Assembly (NCBI GenBank): GCA_963703945.1
Contig: CAVPGM010000009.1
Coordinates: 210,125 to 274,124 of the forward strand
Source of the DNA: JALORV01 sp963703945
GTDB lineage: Bacteria; Pseudomonadota; Gammaproteobacteria; Burkholderiales; Burkholderiaceae_F
Direction: 5' to 3'
DNA length: 64,000 nucleotides
The translations under genes were made by a program, and so were the position numbers. This document shows, piece after piece, positions 16,711 to 26,996 of this stretch. Numbering within the stretch: the first letter of the stretch is position 1; every line of letters starts with the position of its first letter. The notes under the pieces are model-generated. The model had not been told where the DNA came from. It saw only the letters and a list, made by a program, of their open reading frames with translations, and ran no database searches.

Positions 16711-19700
16711 CTATGCAGCGGCAGATTCGGACACCGTCACCGGGCCCTTGCCACTGAAGCGGTCGAGCGCAAGGTAGATGACCGGCGTGATGTAAAGCGT
16801 CACGGCCTGTGAAAACACGAGGCCGCCGACAACGGCAAGTCCAAGCGGCTGTCGCAGTTCTGCGCCGGCACCCAGGCCGATGGCAATCGGCACCGCCCCC
16901 ATCAGCGCGGCCAGCGTCGTCATCATGATCGGCCGGAAGCGCAGGATGCAGGCTTCGCGGATTGCCGCCGCCGGAGCCATGCCCTGGTGGCGCTGCGCAT
17001 CGAGCGCGAAGTCGATCATCATGATGGCGTTCTTCTTCACGATGCCGATCAGCAGCAGAATGCCGATCGTGGCAATCAGTGTCAGGTCCTGGCCGAATAG
17101 CATGAGGGTCGCCAGTGCGCCGACCGCCGCCGACGGCAATCCGGCGAGAATCGTGATCGGGTGGATGTAGCTTTCGTAGAGCACGCCGAGCAGCACATAG
17201 ATCACCAGCAGCGCCCCGATGATCAACACGGCCTGGCTGCCCTGCGAACTCTTGAAGACAGCGGCATCGCCGCCGTAGCTCGTAATGATCGAGGCCGGCA
17301 TGCGAAGCGCATCGCGCGCCTGCTCGAGCTTCGTCGTCGCATCACCGAGCGCGGCGCCAGGCGCAAGGTTGAACGAGACCGTCACCGCTTGCAGTTGGCC
17401 GACGTGGTTGATCGAGGTGGGGCCGACAGTGCGCTCGACGGTCGCAAAGCTCGAGAGCGGCACCAGGGCGCCGCTCGACGAGCGAACGTAGATCCCATTG
17501 AGCGCCGCTTCGTCCTGCTTGGCTTCGGGTAGCACCTCCATGATCACCTGGTAGCTGTCTGTCGGCAGATAGATGGTTGACACCTGTCGTTCGCCGAATG
17601 CGCTGAACAGCGCCGTGCGCACCGCGTCAATGGACACGCCGAGCGTGTTGGCGCGATCGCGGTCGATCTTCAGCTGCGCCTGAAGGGCGCGCAGCTGCGC
17701 GTCGCTGGTGACGTCGCGAAACAGAGGGTCCGCACGCAGCCGCTCCTGCAAGCGCGCGGCCCAATCGCTTATCTCGTCGGCCCGCACGCTCTGCAGGATG
17801 TACTGGTATTGCGCCTTGCTCTGACGGCCGCCAAGCTGCAGGTTCTGCACCGGACGCATGAAGACGTTGATGCCAGCCACCTCCCGCAGCTTGCGGCGCA
17901 GGCCTTCGACCACCTGCTTCATCGGCTGCCGCTGCGAGCGGGGCTTGAGCGTCACGAACATACGGCCGGTGTTCTGTGCACCGCTGCCACCGTTGAACGA
18001 GCTTACGTTTCTGACGTTCGGATCGGCGCGGAAGATCGCGGCCACGCGCTCCTGCAGGCGGATCATCTCGGGAAACGACGTGTCCTCGGAGGCCTCGGTC
18101 GAAACCTGGATCTGACCGATATCCTCTTCGGGGAAGAAGCCTTTCGGGATGACGACGAACAACCAGGCCGTGCCGACAAAGGTAAGCAGTGCAATTCCGA
18201 GTACGGCCTTCCGGTGCCGCAACGCGAGGTCGAGCGAGCGCGTGTAGAGCGACAGTGACCAGTCGAAGCCGCGCTCGAACATCCTCACCACGGCACCGGG
18301 CGACTTCTTATGCGACTCGTCACTCAGGAAGCGACCCGCCAGCATGGGAACCAGCGTCAGCGAGACAAAAGCCGAGACCACGATGGCCAGACTGACGATC
18401 ACCGCAAACTCATGAAACAGCAGACCGATCACGCCGGGCATGAAGAAGATCGGAATGAATACCGCGACCAGTGATGACGAGATCGAAATGATCGTGAAGC
18501 CGACCTCGCGCGACCCGCGCAGCGCCGCCTGGAAAGGTGGCATGCCGTTCTCGACGTGCCGCATGATGTTCTCGAGCATCACGATTGCATCGTCGACGAC
18601 GAGACCGACGGCCAGCGTCAGCCCGAGCAGGGAAATGTTGTCGAGGCTGTAGCGAAAGACCCCATAGAAGGGCCACCGCACCGATCAACGACACCGGCAG
18701 CGAGAGCGCCGGAATCACGGTGGCCACGACGCGCCGCAGGAACAGGAATATCACCAGTACCACCAGCGCGACCGTCCCGAGCAGAGTCAGCGAAACATCG
18801 TGCAGTGCGTCGCGAACCGAGACCGAGCGGTCGTTGACCGGCTGTCAAGGCGACTGATTGCGGGCAGCTGGCTCTTCAGCGCCGGCAATGCCGCGCGTAC
18901 CGCATCGACGACCCGCACGGTGTTGGCGCCGGGTTGACGCAGCACGGCGAGCGTGATCGAGTTTTCCCCGTTCAGCGTGGCCCACGTCTTGACGGTTTCG
19001 ACGCTGTCTTCGACGGAGGCGACGTCCCGCAGCCGAACCGAATTGCCGCCGCGGTCGCTCACGATCAGGTTCGCGAACTCTGCCGCGTTGCGCAGTTGGC
19101 GGTTGGCCTGCAAGGTCAGCGTCTGGCGCTGGCCCTCGAGCGTGCCGACCGGAGTGTTGACGTTGGCTGCGCGCAGCGCGTCGCTCAGCTCGTCCAGTCC
19201 GATATTGCGCGCGGCCAGCGCTTCGGGCATGACCCGTACGCGGACCGCGTACCGCTTGGCGCCGAAGATATTGACTTGCGCCACACCGTCGATCGTTGAC
19301 AGTGTCGGCGTGATCAGGTGTTCGGCGTAGTCCTGCAGATCTGATGGCGCCAGCGACGGCGAGGTCAGCGCAATCAGCAGGACAGGTGCGTCGGCCGGAT
19401 TGACCTTTCGGTACGACGGCGGAATGGTCATGTCTTCCGGAAGCGTCCGCTGAGCCCGCAGCAGCGCCGCCTGCACGTCGACCGCTGCCGCATCGATATT
19501 GCGACCATCTTCGAATTCGAGCGTCAGCGACGTGTTTCCCAGGGTGCTGGTCGAACTGATCGTCTTCAATCCAGGGATGGTCTGGAACTGCTTCTCGAGC
19601 TGCAGCGCGACCGAGGTGGCCATCGCCTCCGGGCTGGCCCCAGGCAGGGCTGCGAAAACGTTGATGATCGGAGTGTCGTAGCTCGGAAGCGCAGCGACCG

Positions 19701-19798
19701 GAATGCTTCGATAGCGCGATGACGCCGGCCACGACGATGGCCGCATTGAGCAGCACCGTCATCACCGGCCGGCGAATGAAGAGTTCCGAAAGGTTCAT
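16711..19798 (-). CDS. RND efflux pump inner-membrane permease, three frameshifts as written
   Basis: AcrB/MexB-type proton-driven exporter of about 1,030 residues once the frame is restored, the normal RND length. Pieces in order: MNLSELFIRRPVMTVLLNAA; IPVAALPSYDTPIINVFAALPGA; the pore domain; SLDNISLLGLTLAVGLVVDDAIVMLENI in transmembrane helix 4 with the proton-relay Asp-Asp; and GIVKKNAIMMIDFA near the end. Breaks: +1 near 19714 (expected GVIAYRSIPV), -1 near 18840, +1 near 18668. The start overlaps the adaptor stop by ATGA. No TolC-like outer-membrane factor is nearby. HAE1-type, probably drug efflux. Confidence 0.9.
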
Positions 19799-20967
19799 TT
19801 CGGTGCTTGTCTCGCCGCGTCAGTCGCGGCACCGGCCGCGCCCGACATGGCGCCGCTCGGTGTGGAAGTTGCTCCTTCGGGCGGACGCTCGACGACTGCG
19901 ACTCCGGGACGCAGATTCTGCCGGCCGTCGAGCACGACGACGTCACCCGCGCTGACGCCGCTGACCGCGGCATCGTTGCCCTGGGCGTAGATGATCTCGA
20001 CGGGCTGCAGCGCCGCCTTGCCGTCCTGAACCGTGTAGACGATCGGCCCGCGCGCGCTCTGGATGATGGCTGCCTGGGGGATCACCACAGCGTCTTTGAG
20101 CGTTCGCATCGTCATGGACACTGTGACGAAGGCGCCCGGCCACAGTTGACCTCCGCGGTTGTCGAACAGGGCCTTGACCTTGACCGTGCCCGAGGCGGGG
20201 TCGATCGCGTTGTCGACAAACTGCAATCGCCCAACAAGGCGGACAGCGCTATCGGGAAGTGCGGCCGTAACGGCCGCACCGCCATCGGGCAACGCGGCCA
20301 GCGCATCGGCCAGTTGGCGCTGCGGCAATGGGAAGGAGACCGTGATCGGATCCAGCTGCGTGATCGTGACCAGCGTGGTCTGGTTGGCCTGCACTGCGCT
20401 GCCCGGAAACACGTTGATCGCGCCGACCCGCCCGGCACTCGGCGCCGAGACACGCGCATACGACAGCGCTACACCGGCGGCATCCAGTGCAGCGCGGTCG
20501 GCCGACATCGCAGCCGCCTGCGAATCGACGAGCGCCTGGTTGGTGTCGACTGCCCCCTGCGACACGAACTTCTTATCGAGCAGCTCCTGGCTGCGGAGCA
20601 GCTGACGTTTCGCGTCGGCCAGCCCGGCTTCATCCCTTGCAAGTTGGGCTTTCGCCTTCGCCAGATTGGCTTCGTCAGTGCGCGCATCCAGCGTGAAGAG
20701 CAGCTCACCGGCGCGGACAAATTGTCCCTCCCGAATGTGTACCTGCTTGATGACAGTGGTCACCTGCGCTTTCACATCGACGCTGGACAGAGGCGTTACG
20801 GTACCTGTCGCGGTCAGTTGCACCGGCACGTCACGTCGTTCCGCCCGCACGGTCGTCACTCCGACCGCCGTAGCACCGCCTCCGGCTGGCACCGCCGTGT
20901 CGGCCGGACGATTGCAGCCGGCCAGCAACGCTCCGAGGAGTCCAAGCCAGGCGATCGATATTCTCAT
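19795..20967 (-). CDS. RND efflux periplasmic adaptor (membrane fusion) lipoprotein
   Basis: 390-residue HlyD/AcrA-type adaptor linking the RND pump to an outer-membrane channel. A lipobox (ALLAGC) follows the signal peptide. The barrel-sandwich region has KAQVTTVIKQVHIREGQFVRAGE; coiled-coil hairpin residues run about 95-165; and PSAGRVGAINVFPGSAVQ and GQLWPGAFVTVSM mark the later barrels. The start at 20967 (or 20970) was chosen because the signal peptide begins there; the longer frame to 21198 overlaps the divergent methyltransferase promoter. Operon with the permease. Confidence 0.92.
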   Translation of the reverse strand: MRISIAWLGLLGALLAGCNRPADTAVPAGGGATAVGVTTVRAERRDVPVQLTATGTVTPLSSVDVKAQVTTVIKQVHIREGQFVRAGELLFTLDARTDEANLAKAKAQLARDEAGLADAKRQLLRSQELLDKKFVSQGAVDTNQALVDSQAAAMSADRAALDAAGVALSYARVSAPSAGRVGAINVFPGSAVQANQTTLVTITQLDPITVSFPLPQRQLADALAALPDGGAAVTAALPDSAVRLVGRLQFVDNAIDPASGTVKVKALFDNRGGQLWPGAFVTVSMTMRTLKDAVVIPQAAIIQSARGPIVYTVQDGKAALQPVEIIYAQGNDAAVSGVSAGDVVVLDGRQNLRPGVAVVERPPEGATSTPSGAMSGAAGAATDAARQAPK

Positions 20968-21107
20968 CATCGAGACGACGTCCAGGATCCCCACGGCCGA
21001 TTCCCGGAGATCAACGACCGTCGATGGAGAAGCCTGGCTATCCCTCAGGGAGTGCGATTGCCTCATGCTTTCCGAACTTTGCCACAGCTTGAGTGCGAAG
21101 ATCGTGC

Positions 21108-21740
21108 ATGCAACTGACGCCCGAAGACCTTCGGCAGATCGCCGGACGCACGCTGGCGTACTACGACCAGCGTGCAGAAGCCTTCTGGGAAGGCACACGC
21201 GATCACGACGTGAGCCAGAACATCAGCGCGTTGCTGCAGCACATCGAGGCGGCGCCACCGTTCGAGTTGCTCGACTTCGGATGCGGACCGGGGCGAGACC
21301 TCGCGACATTCAAGGCGCTCGGGCACAGCGCGATCGGTCTCGAAGGATCGGCGCAGTTGGCCGCGATGGCGCGCACACACAGCGGCTGCACCGTGCTCGA
21401 GCAGAACTTCCTCGATTTGGCGCTGCCTGCCAATCATTTCGACGGCGTGTTCGCCAATGCGGCGCTGTTCCACGTCCCCAGCCAAGCACTGCCTCGCGTC
21501 CTGCTGGAACTACACAGGACGCTCAAGCCGAGGGGCGTTCTGTTCAGCTCGAACCCGCGCGGCGACGGCCAAGAGGGTTGGGAAGGCGGCCGATACGGCG
21601 CTTTCCACGACTGGGAGACCTGGCTTGGTTACATGACCGCAGCCGGATTCGTAGAGCTGACTCATTTCTATCGACCGACTGGTCTGCCACAGGAACAGCA
21701 ACCCTGGTTAGCAAGCGTGTGGCGAAAACCCATGCCCTGA
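21108..21740 (+). CDS. Class I SAM-dependent methyltransferase
   Basis: 210 residues. Motif I is LLDFGCGPGRDLATF (about 54-68), and LDLALPANHFDGVFANAALFHVP supplies motif II. TLKPRGVLFSSNPRG is the post-motif II strand. It ends FVELTHFYRPTGLP...WRKP, as in small cytoplasmic methyltransferases of unknown acceptor. Start at the ATG at 21108; the gene diverges from the RND adaptor. Confidence 0.88.
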   Translation: MQLTPEDLRQIAGRTLAYYDQRAEAFWEGTRDHDVSQNISALLQHIEAAPPFELLDFGCGPGRDLATFKALGHSAIGLEGSAQLAAMARTHSGCTVLEQNFLDLALPANHFDGVFANAALFHVPSQALPRVLLELHRTLKPRGVLFSSNPRGDGQEGWEGGRYGAFHDWETWLGYMTAAGFVELTHFYRPTGLPQEQQPWLASVWRKPMP

Positions 21741-21966
21741 GCGACGGGTGATCACCCCGGTCGTGGCTGTTCAGGAACTCAGCGCGCGCTCTCATCGGCG
21801 CACAAATGTCTGGTCGCCGGGAGCAACCCTCGATCGAGGACTCGCACTTTGTACCTTCTCGAGCAGCACGGCGGGATCGTATCGCCACAGCCAGACGTCA
21901 GCGTCTGCAGCTGTCGACGTTGAGCGACGGCATCGGGCTCCAGTTCGATGCCGCATGAACCGTAAA

Positions 21967-22764
21967 TCAGTTTGCGAGGACGAAGAGGCGCACCACTCCT
22001 GCGGCAATCAAGGCGGCGCCAAGCCAGTGGGACAAACGCTCTCCACCCGGCAAGAGCTTCTCGATCGCCACGGCAACTGCCAGCGCGGCGACCCAGGCGA
22101 GATTCATGGCGCCGCCGACGAACAACAGGGCCATCAGCACCCAGCAGCAGCCGACGCAGAACAACCCGTGGCGCAGGCCCATTGCGAAGGCGCCGGCGGC
22201 GCCGGGCCGCCATTCGCCAAGCAAGAACCCGACCGGCGTTCGGCACTTCGCCAGGCAGACCTGCTTCAGCGGTGAGAACTGATAGAGGCCCGCAATGACG
22301 AGCAAGGTCGCGTTCAGCGCAGTGGACGTGCTGGCAATCATCGGGCTCAACCAACCGGCCGATTGGAAAGTCCACTGCAGGCCCGTTGCGGCGACACTGA
22401 AGGCGACCCACACAACCAGGTATGCGGCCACGAAAGCCTGCGCGCGAAGTCGCTCGCCACGCTGCGCGCTCAGCGCGGCGAAGGTCTGGATCATCGGCAG
22501 TGCCGAGGGCAGCATCATGGCGACCATCATGACTGCCCACATCAGCGCGACGGCAACCAGATTCGCCGCGGTCCACTGGGCTGACATCGGCATCGTCAAC
22601 TGTGCGATCGGGTGACCCATGTCGAATGCCAGCCAGACCAGCAAAGCCCAACCCATCAGGCTGAGCGCAAGGCTCGCCAGCATTGCCATGTGGCGAGCCA
22701 GGGGCGTCGACCGGCCCTCTGTCGGCGCGCTTGGCGCCGCCTCTGTCGAAAGTGGCTTTCCCAC
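21967..22764 (-). CDS. DUF2182 family metal-binding membrane protein
   Basis: 265 residues, about seven membrane helices, with Met-rich MMVAMMLPSALPM, CLAKCRTPVGFLLGEWR and FCVGCCWVLM, all typical of DUF2182. Met and Cys clusters suggest binding of a soft metal such as copper. It is divergent from a DUF1326 gene; these families are often neighbours. Function unproven. Confidence 0.92.
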   Translation of the reverse strand: MGKPLSTEAAPSAPTEGRSTPLARHMAMLASLALSLMGWALLVWLAFDMGHPIAQLTMPMSAQWTAANLVAVALMWAVMMVAMMLPSALPMIQTFAALSAQRGERLRAQAFVAAYLVVWVAFSVAATGLQWTFQSAGWLSPMIASTSTALNATLLVIAGLYQFSPLKQVCLAKCRTPVGFLLGEWRPGAAGAFAMGLRHGLFCVGCCWVLMALLFVGGAMNLAWVAALAVAVAIEKLLPGGERLSHWLGAALIAAGVVRLFVLAN

Positions 22765-22885
22765 TCGGTGAACTCATCCTTGCATGGGCACTGCAATGAG
22801 CATAGCCTTTTGCGACGCGCGGCCGGCCGTGTGCTGATGGCGCCGACCCTGCCTTCGATCGAACACCTGCTTGAAGGGGATCACC

Positions 22886-23500
22886 ATGGCAGCCTGGCAA
22901 CTGAGCGGCGAATATATGGAAACGTGCAACTGCACATTCCTGTGCCCCTGTATTGCAACGAACCTCACTGCGCGGCCTACCGACGGCGACTGCAAGGTCG
23001 CAGTCGCACTGCGCATCGACAGAGGTTCGAAAGACGGTGTGACGCTGGACGGACTTTCGTTCATTGTCATGTTGCATTCGCCCGGGCCAATGGGCGAGGG
23101 CAACATAACCGTCGGGCTCATCATCGATGAGCGCGCGACGCCTCAGCAGGTCGAGGCCATTACCGCGATTGCGACAGGCTCGGCTGGCGGCCCAATGGCC
23201 GCGCTGGCGCCGCTGGTAGGCAAGATTGCGGGTGTCGAAAGACGGCCGATCCAGTTCATTGCGGATGGGCTGAAGCGTGCCGTGCGCGCTGGAGACCTCG
23301 TCGATCAGGCGTGCGAAGGCATGGCGAGCGCCGTCGCACCGGGCCAGGCGGTCGGCATCGACAATGTGGCCCACCCGGTGAACACGAGGCTGTCGCTGGC
23401 AAAGGCAACGCGCAGTCGTTTCAACGTTTTCGGCATGAACTGGAACGATTCGAGCGGCACGCGCAACGGCCATTTCGCGCCATTTGCGTGGTCGGCATAG
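22886..23500 (+). CDS. DUF1326 domain-containing protein
   Basis: 204 residues starting MAAWQLSGEYMETCNCTFLC, with four Cys in CNCTFLCPC, the DUF1326 signature, and GIDNVAHPVNTRLSLAKATRSRF near the end. Start at the ATG at 22886 after AAGGGG; the TTG at 22871 was rejected. No signal peptide. The Cys cluster suggests metal or thiol chemistry, together with the divergent DUF2182 membrane protein. Confidence 0.92.
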   Translation: MAAWQLSGEYMETCNCTFLCPCIATNLTARPTDGDCKVAVALRIDRGSKDGVTLDGLSFIVMLHSPGPMGEGNITVGLIIDERATPQQVEAITAIATGSAGGPMAALAPLVGKIAGVERRPIQFIADGLKRAVRAGDLVDQACEGMASAVAPGQAVGIDNVAHPVNTRLSLAKATRSRFNVFGMNWNDSSGTRNGHFAPFAWSA

Positions 23501-23515
23501 TGCGGGTGCTTTCAC

Positions 23516-23773
23516 ATGACGCGCTCGCAGGCGGTCGAGTGGGGCCGTTACGGAATTAACGTGAATGCGATCTGTCCGGGGTACATACGCACCGAGATGA
23601 ACGATGCGGTGTGGGATACCGAACGCGGTGCGAAGCTGCTGGATCGACTCCCGCGCAAGAGAGTCGGGACCGCGGAGGACCTGGACGGCGTGCTGTTGCT
23701 GCTAGTGGCCGACGAATCGCAGTTCATCAACGGCGCCATCATTGCGGCCGACGACGGAATGTCAGTGGCGTAA
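23516..23773 (+). pseudogene. C-terminal fragment of an SDR oxidoreductase
   Basis: 85 residues match only the last third of a short-chain dehydrogenase: VEWGRYGINVNAICPGYIRT, KRVGTAEDLDGVLLLL and FINGAIIAADDGMSVA. The Rossmann glycine motif, the catalytic Ser/Tyr/Lys and about 170 residues are absent; the sequence upstream belongs to the DUF1326 gene. Probably a deletion remnant. Confidence 0.8.
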
Positions 23774-23809
23774 CGCTTGGGCTCGGTGGTCGCCACCGCG
23801 GTTGCACAT

Positions 23810-24280
23810 TCACTTCGGCGGGGTCGCGAGAAATCCGTCCCGCTTACCTTCCCATTTGATGAACACCACGCACACGTCTGTCAAACAGGAGTCACCATGC
23901 GGTTGAAGGCCAGGTTGATGCCAGTAGCTGCCAGGGCCCAGAGCCGGGACGTCCGCTTCCCGTTGCCCTTCTCCCCAGTGCTTCGCCTGCCCCTCGAGAA
24001 GTACCAGATCGTAACCGGACGTGTGATAGTGCAGAGTGCCGGTGTACTTCTCCACTCTTATGAGCATGGATGAGGGTCCTTTGGTCGGATCGCCCCACAG
24101 CACAGCAATCTGGGCTTCGTTCGGGTGCGCCGGATCGAGGGGAACGAATTTCGCGTCCTCGCGCCGGATGACAACCATCTGGTCAGCGGCCGCAGCGACG
24201 CCGGCAAACGCCGACGCCAGACAAGCTATCCCCACCATCACTGTTCGACACGACTGGACCTTCAAGCCAAACTTACACAT
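23810..24280 (-). CDS. Exported cupin-fold protein (DUF4437-like)
   Basis: 156 residues with a signal peptide (1-32, ending AGVAAAADQ). The cupin-like core has VEKYTGTLHYHTSGYDLVLLEG and PGSYWHQPGLQPHGDSC, with His residues where cupins bind metal. Likely periplasmic; DUF4437 is the closest family by eye. Its 5' end faces the regulator gene at 24446 divergently across 165 bp. Confidence 0.75.
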   Translation of the reverse strand: MCKFGLKVQSCRTVMVGIACLASAFAGVAAAADQMVVIRREDAKFVPLDPAHPNEAQIAVLWGDPTKGPSSMLIRVEKYTGTLHYHTSGYDLVLLEGQAKHWGEGQREADVPALGPGSYWHQPGLQPHGDSCLTDVCVVFIKWEGKRDGFLATPPK

Positions 24281-24445
24281 TAGGATCCTCCTTCAATAGC
24301 GCGGGTGCGGACGGCATCCCATCTGCGCGCGATCGTGCGTTAGCGACTTCACCGTCTCCGCCACAATTTGACACAAGAGTTGCGGAAGTGAAGGGTTACG
24401 AGCCGGCGCTTCGCAAAAAAAGCGGGAGAGATTCGCGGCGATTTC

Positions 24446-26995
24446 ATGGCAACGACTGCGGCGCAGACAATTTTGACATTTCGACGCGGCCAAGTCCGTG
24501 TTGATCTACATGGGCGCGTCGTTTACGCGGACGGTCAACTCGCGAAGCTGGGCGGTCGTGCGTTCGACTTGCTGGAAGCTTTGATCGAGCGCAGCGAGCG
24601 TCTGGTACCTAAGCAAGAACTGATGGACGTCGTGTGGCCGGGTTTAGTGGTCGAAGAGAACAATCTGCAAGTGCATGTAATGAGCCTTCGGAAGCTGTTA
24701 GGTTCAGACGCGATCATCACAGTCTCGGGCCGTGGCTACCGGTTCGCACTCGTTCCGGACAGCGAAGTAAGGTCGCGCGACGCCTCTGAAATGCCGGTCG
24801 AGTCGTCGATCGATTCGCACCGTCTCCCAGCGCCATCGACGCTGCTGATTGGGCGCGAGGCTTTGATCGACTCCATCTGCGCACTCGTCCGTCGCAAAGA
24901 TGCTCGTCTGGTTACCCTTACTGGACCGGGCGGTTCAGGTAAAACGCGGGTTGCCCTGCATGTAACTGGAGAGCTTGCGCAAGATTTCGCGCATGGCAGT
25001 TACATCGTGATGCTGGCGCCCGTACGCGACTCCGCATACGTCGCATCTGCTATCGCGGCCGTGCTCAATCTGCAGGAAGCTGGTAAGCGTTCGCCAGAAG
25101 AGCTAGTGATCGGCTATTTGCGCGACCGTGAGGTTTTGCTCACCCTCGACAATTTCGAACACTTACTTGTTGCCACTCCGTTAATTACAAAATTGCTGGA
25201 TACGTGCGCACGCCTTAAGCTGCTCATGACTAGCCGCGCTGTGCTGAAGCTTTCGGCCGAGCACGATGTTGTGGTACCACCACTCGCGCTTCCAGATGCT
25301 CAGTCGACCGCCAATCGCGCCAGAGGATCTCCGGCTGTAAGGCTATTCGTCGAACGAGCGCGGACTGCCGGATACAACGTCGAATCCTCAGAAAACGACA
25401 TAACTGTAACGGCGCAGATATGCCGACGCTTGGACGGTTTGCCGCTCGCGATCGAGTTGGCAGCAGCGCGGCTGCGAGTGTTATCCCCGCAGGCGCTGCT
25501 GGCACGCCTGGAACACCGACTGCAACTACTTAAGAGTGGCCCGAGCGACTTGCCAGAGCGGCAACGAACGCTGCGAAACGCGATCGGCTGGAGCTATGAA
25601 CTTCTCGAGCCATCGCAACAAGCAGTTTTCCGGCGACTATCCGTATTTGTCGGTGGCTGGACTTTAGACGCGGCAGAAGCGGTTGCTGGCGGCGATAACT
25701 TAACTGATCCGGTGCTCGACGTAGTAGACGCCTTGGTTGACCAGAACCTGGTCCAACGAATCGAAGACATGAATGGTGAACCACGCTTCGCAATGCTCGA
25801 GACTGTGCGTGAGTTCGCTGACGAAACGCTAGAACGCAGCGGGCAACGGCTCGCGATGCAGAAGCTGCACGCCGAGTACTTCACTACGTTTGCGGAGAAA
25901 GTCGAGCCGCTCTTGACAAGCGCGAAGCGCAAGCCGTGGCTTGCGCAGTTGCAATCGGAAGTCAATAACTTTCGAGCCGCGCTAACTTGGTTAATAGCGC
26001 GATCGGATACGGCAAATGCGCTAAGACTAGCTGGAGCACTGGCCTGGATGTGGTACTTCGCGGGTCAATTTAGTGAAGGGCGTAATTGGCTAAGGCTCGC
26101 GCTTGAGCTAAAGGACGCTGACAAACACATTCCGGCGAAGGCCAAAGTCCTGTCCGGCGCAGCTCGACTGGCGATGTATGCCGGCGACCCAGGTGCAGCA
26201 ATACGATTGGCCGAGGAAGGCGTAGCGGTATGGCGACAGACAACTGATCCGAGAGGCCTTGCCTTTGCACTCTTCCACTTGGGCCTTGCTCAGACGATGA
26301 AATTTTTCGGCAAAGAGGGTGACCACTCGTTGCGGGAAAGCCTGGGCATTTTTCGTGAGCTCGACGATGCCTGGGGAGTCGCACTTGCCACGACGTACCT
26401 CGGCATCACTGTAATGTTCAAGTCCGATTCAGATAACGAAGCACGCCGGCTGATGCTGGAAGGACGAGCGAGGTTCGGCGCTTTGGGAGACGACTGGGGC
26501 CTAAGCACCTCTTCGCATTATTTGGGAACCATGGCGTTACGCGAAGGCGATTACGCTACCGCACGCGAGTTGACGGAAGAAATGCTACAAGCCGCGCGTG
26601 ACCTTAACGACAACTATCGTATTTCGCGCAATCTGTACCAGGTAGCCGAAATTGCGTTTGCAGAGAAGAAATACGACGAGGCGATCGATCAGCTGAAAGG
26701 AAGTCTTACTCTCATGCGAGAGCAGGGACGGATCGGCGATGGAGCGCAGCTATTGCGGTTTTTGGCCCGATTGGAACACGAACGACAAAATCCAGATCGT
26801 GCGGTTCGACTCTTCGCCGCTGCGTCGCTCCATACGTCCAAGGAGCGCACGTTTCCGCCCGACGACCCGGCAATCAACGAGAGCGTCCTTAATGCCACTC
26901 GTCAGGCACTCGGGGAACGCCGGTTTGAGATCGAATGGGTTAAAGGTGTGGCGATGTCTTTCGATCAAGCGGTGGCGTGGGTTCTCGCCAGCTAA
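24446..26995 (+). CDS. Winged-helix / NB-ARC-type ATPase / TPR transcriptional regulator
   Basis: 849 residues. The N-terminal OmpR/CadC-type winged helix (10-103) has VVEENNLQVHVMSLRKLLG and VSGRGYRF. The STAND-like ATPase has a Walker A GPGGSGKT (160-167), a Walker B-like VLLTLDNFEHL, and RLDGLPLAIELAAARLRVL as in NB-ARC proteins. TPR-like helices fill about 500-840. Such proteins are ATP-switched signal-dependent activators. Same architecture and Walker A position as the protein at 48384-50925. Codons here are less GC-rich than neighbours (for example TTA, CTA, AGT), suggesting transfer. The stop is 1 nt from the convergent gene at 26997. Confidence 0.9.
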   Translation: MATTAAQTILTFRRGQVRVDLHGRVVYADGQLAKLGGRAFDLLEALIERSERLVPKQELMDVVWPGLVVEENNLQVHVMSLRKLLGSDAIITVSGRGYRFALVPDSEVRSRDASEMPVESSIDSHRLPAPSTLLIGREALIDSICALVRRKDARLVTLTGPGGSGKTRVALHVTGELAQDFAHGSYIVMLAPVRDSAYVASAIAAVLNLQEAGKRSPEELVIGYLRDREVLLTLDNFEHLLVATPLITKLLDTCARLKLLMTSRAVLKLSAEHDVVVPPLALPDAQSTANRARGSPAVRLFVERARTAGYNVESSENDITVTAQICRRLDGLPLAIELAAARLRVLSPQALLARLEHRLQLLKSGPSDLPERQRTLRNAIGWSYELLEPSQQAVFRRLSVFVGGWTLDAAEAVAGGDNLTDPVLDVVDALVDQNLVQRIEDMNGEPRFAMLETVREFADETLERSGQRLAMQKLHAEYFTTFAEKVEPLLTSAKRKPWLAQLQSEVNNFRAALTWLIARSDTANALRLAGALAWMWYFAGQFSEGRNWLRLALELKDADKHIPAKAKVLSGAARLAMYAGDPGAAIRLAEEGVAVWRQTTDPRGLAFALFHLGLAQTMKFFGKEGDHSLRESLGIFRELDDAWGVALATTYLGITVMFKSDSDNEARRLMLEGRARFGALGDDWGLSTSSHYLGTMALREGDYATARELTEEMLQAARDLNDNYRISRNLYQVAEIAFAEKKYDEAIDQLKGSLTLMREQGRIGDGAQLLRFLARLEHERQNPDRAVRLFAAASLHTSKERTFPPDDPAINESVLNATRQALGERRFEIEWVKGVAMSFDQAVAWVLAS

Positions 26996-26996
26996 T

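Noticed and set aside
19807..21117. A 436-codon plus-strand frame opposite the RND adaptor
   Set aside because: Antisense shadow; the minus frame has lipobox and adaptor motifs.
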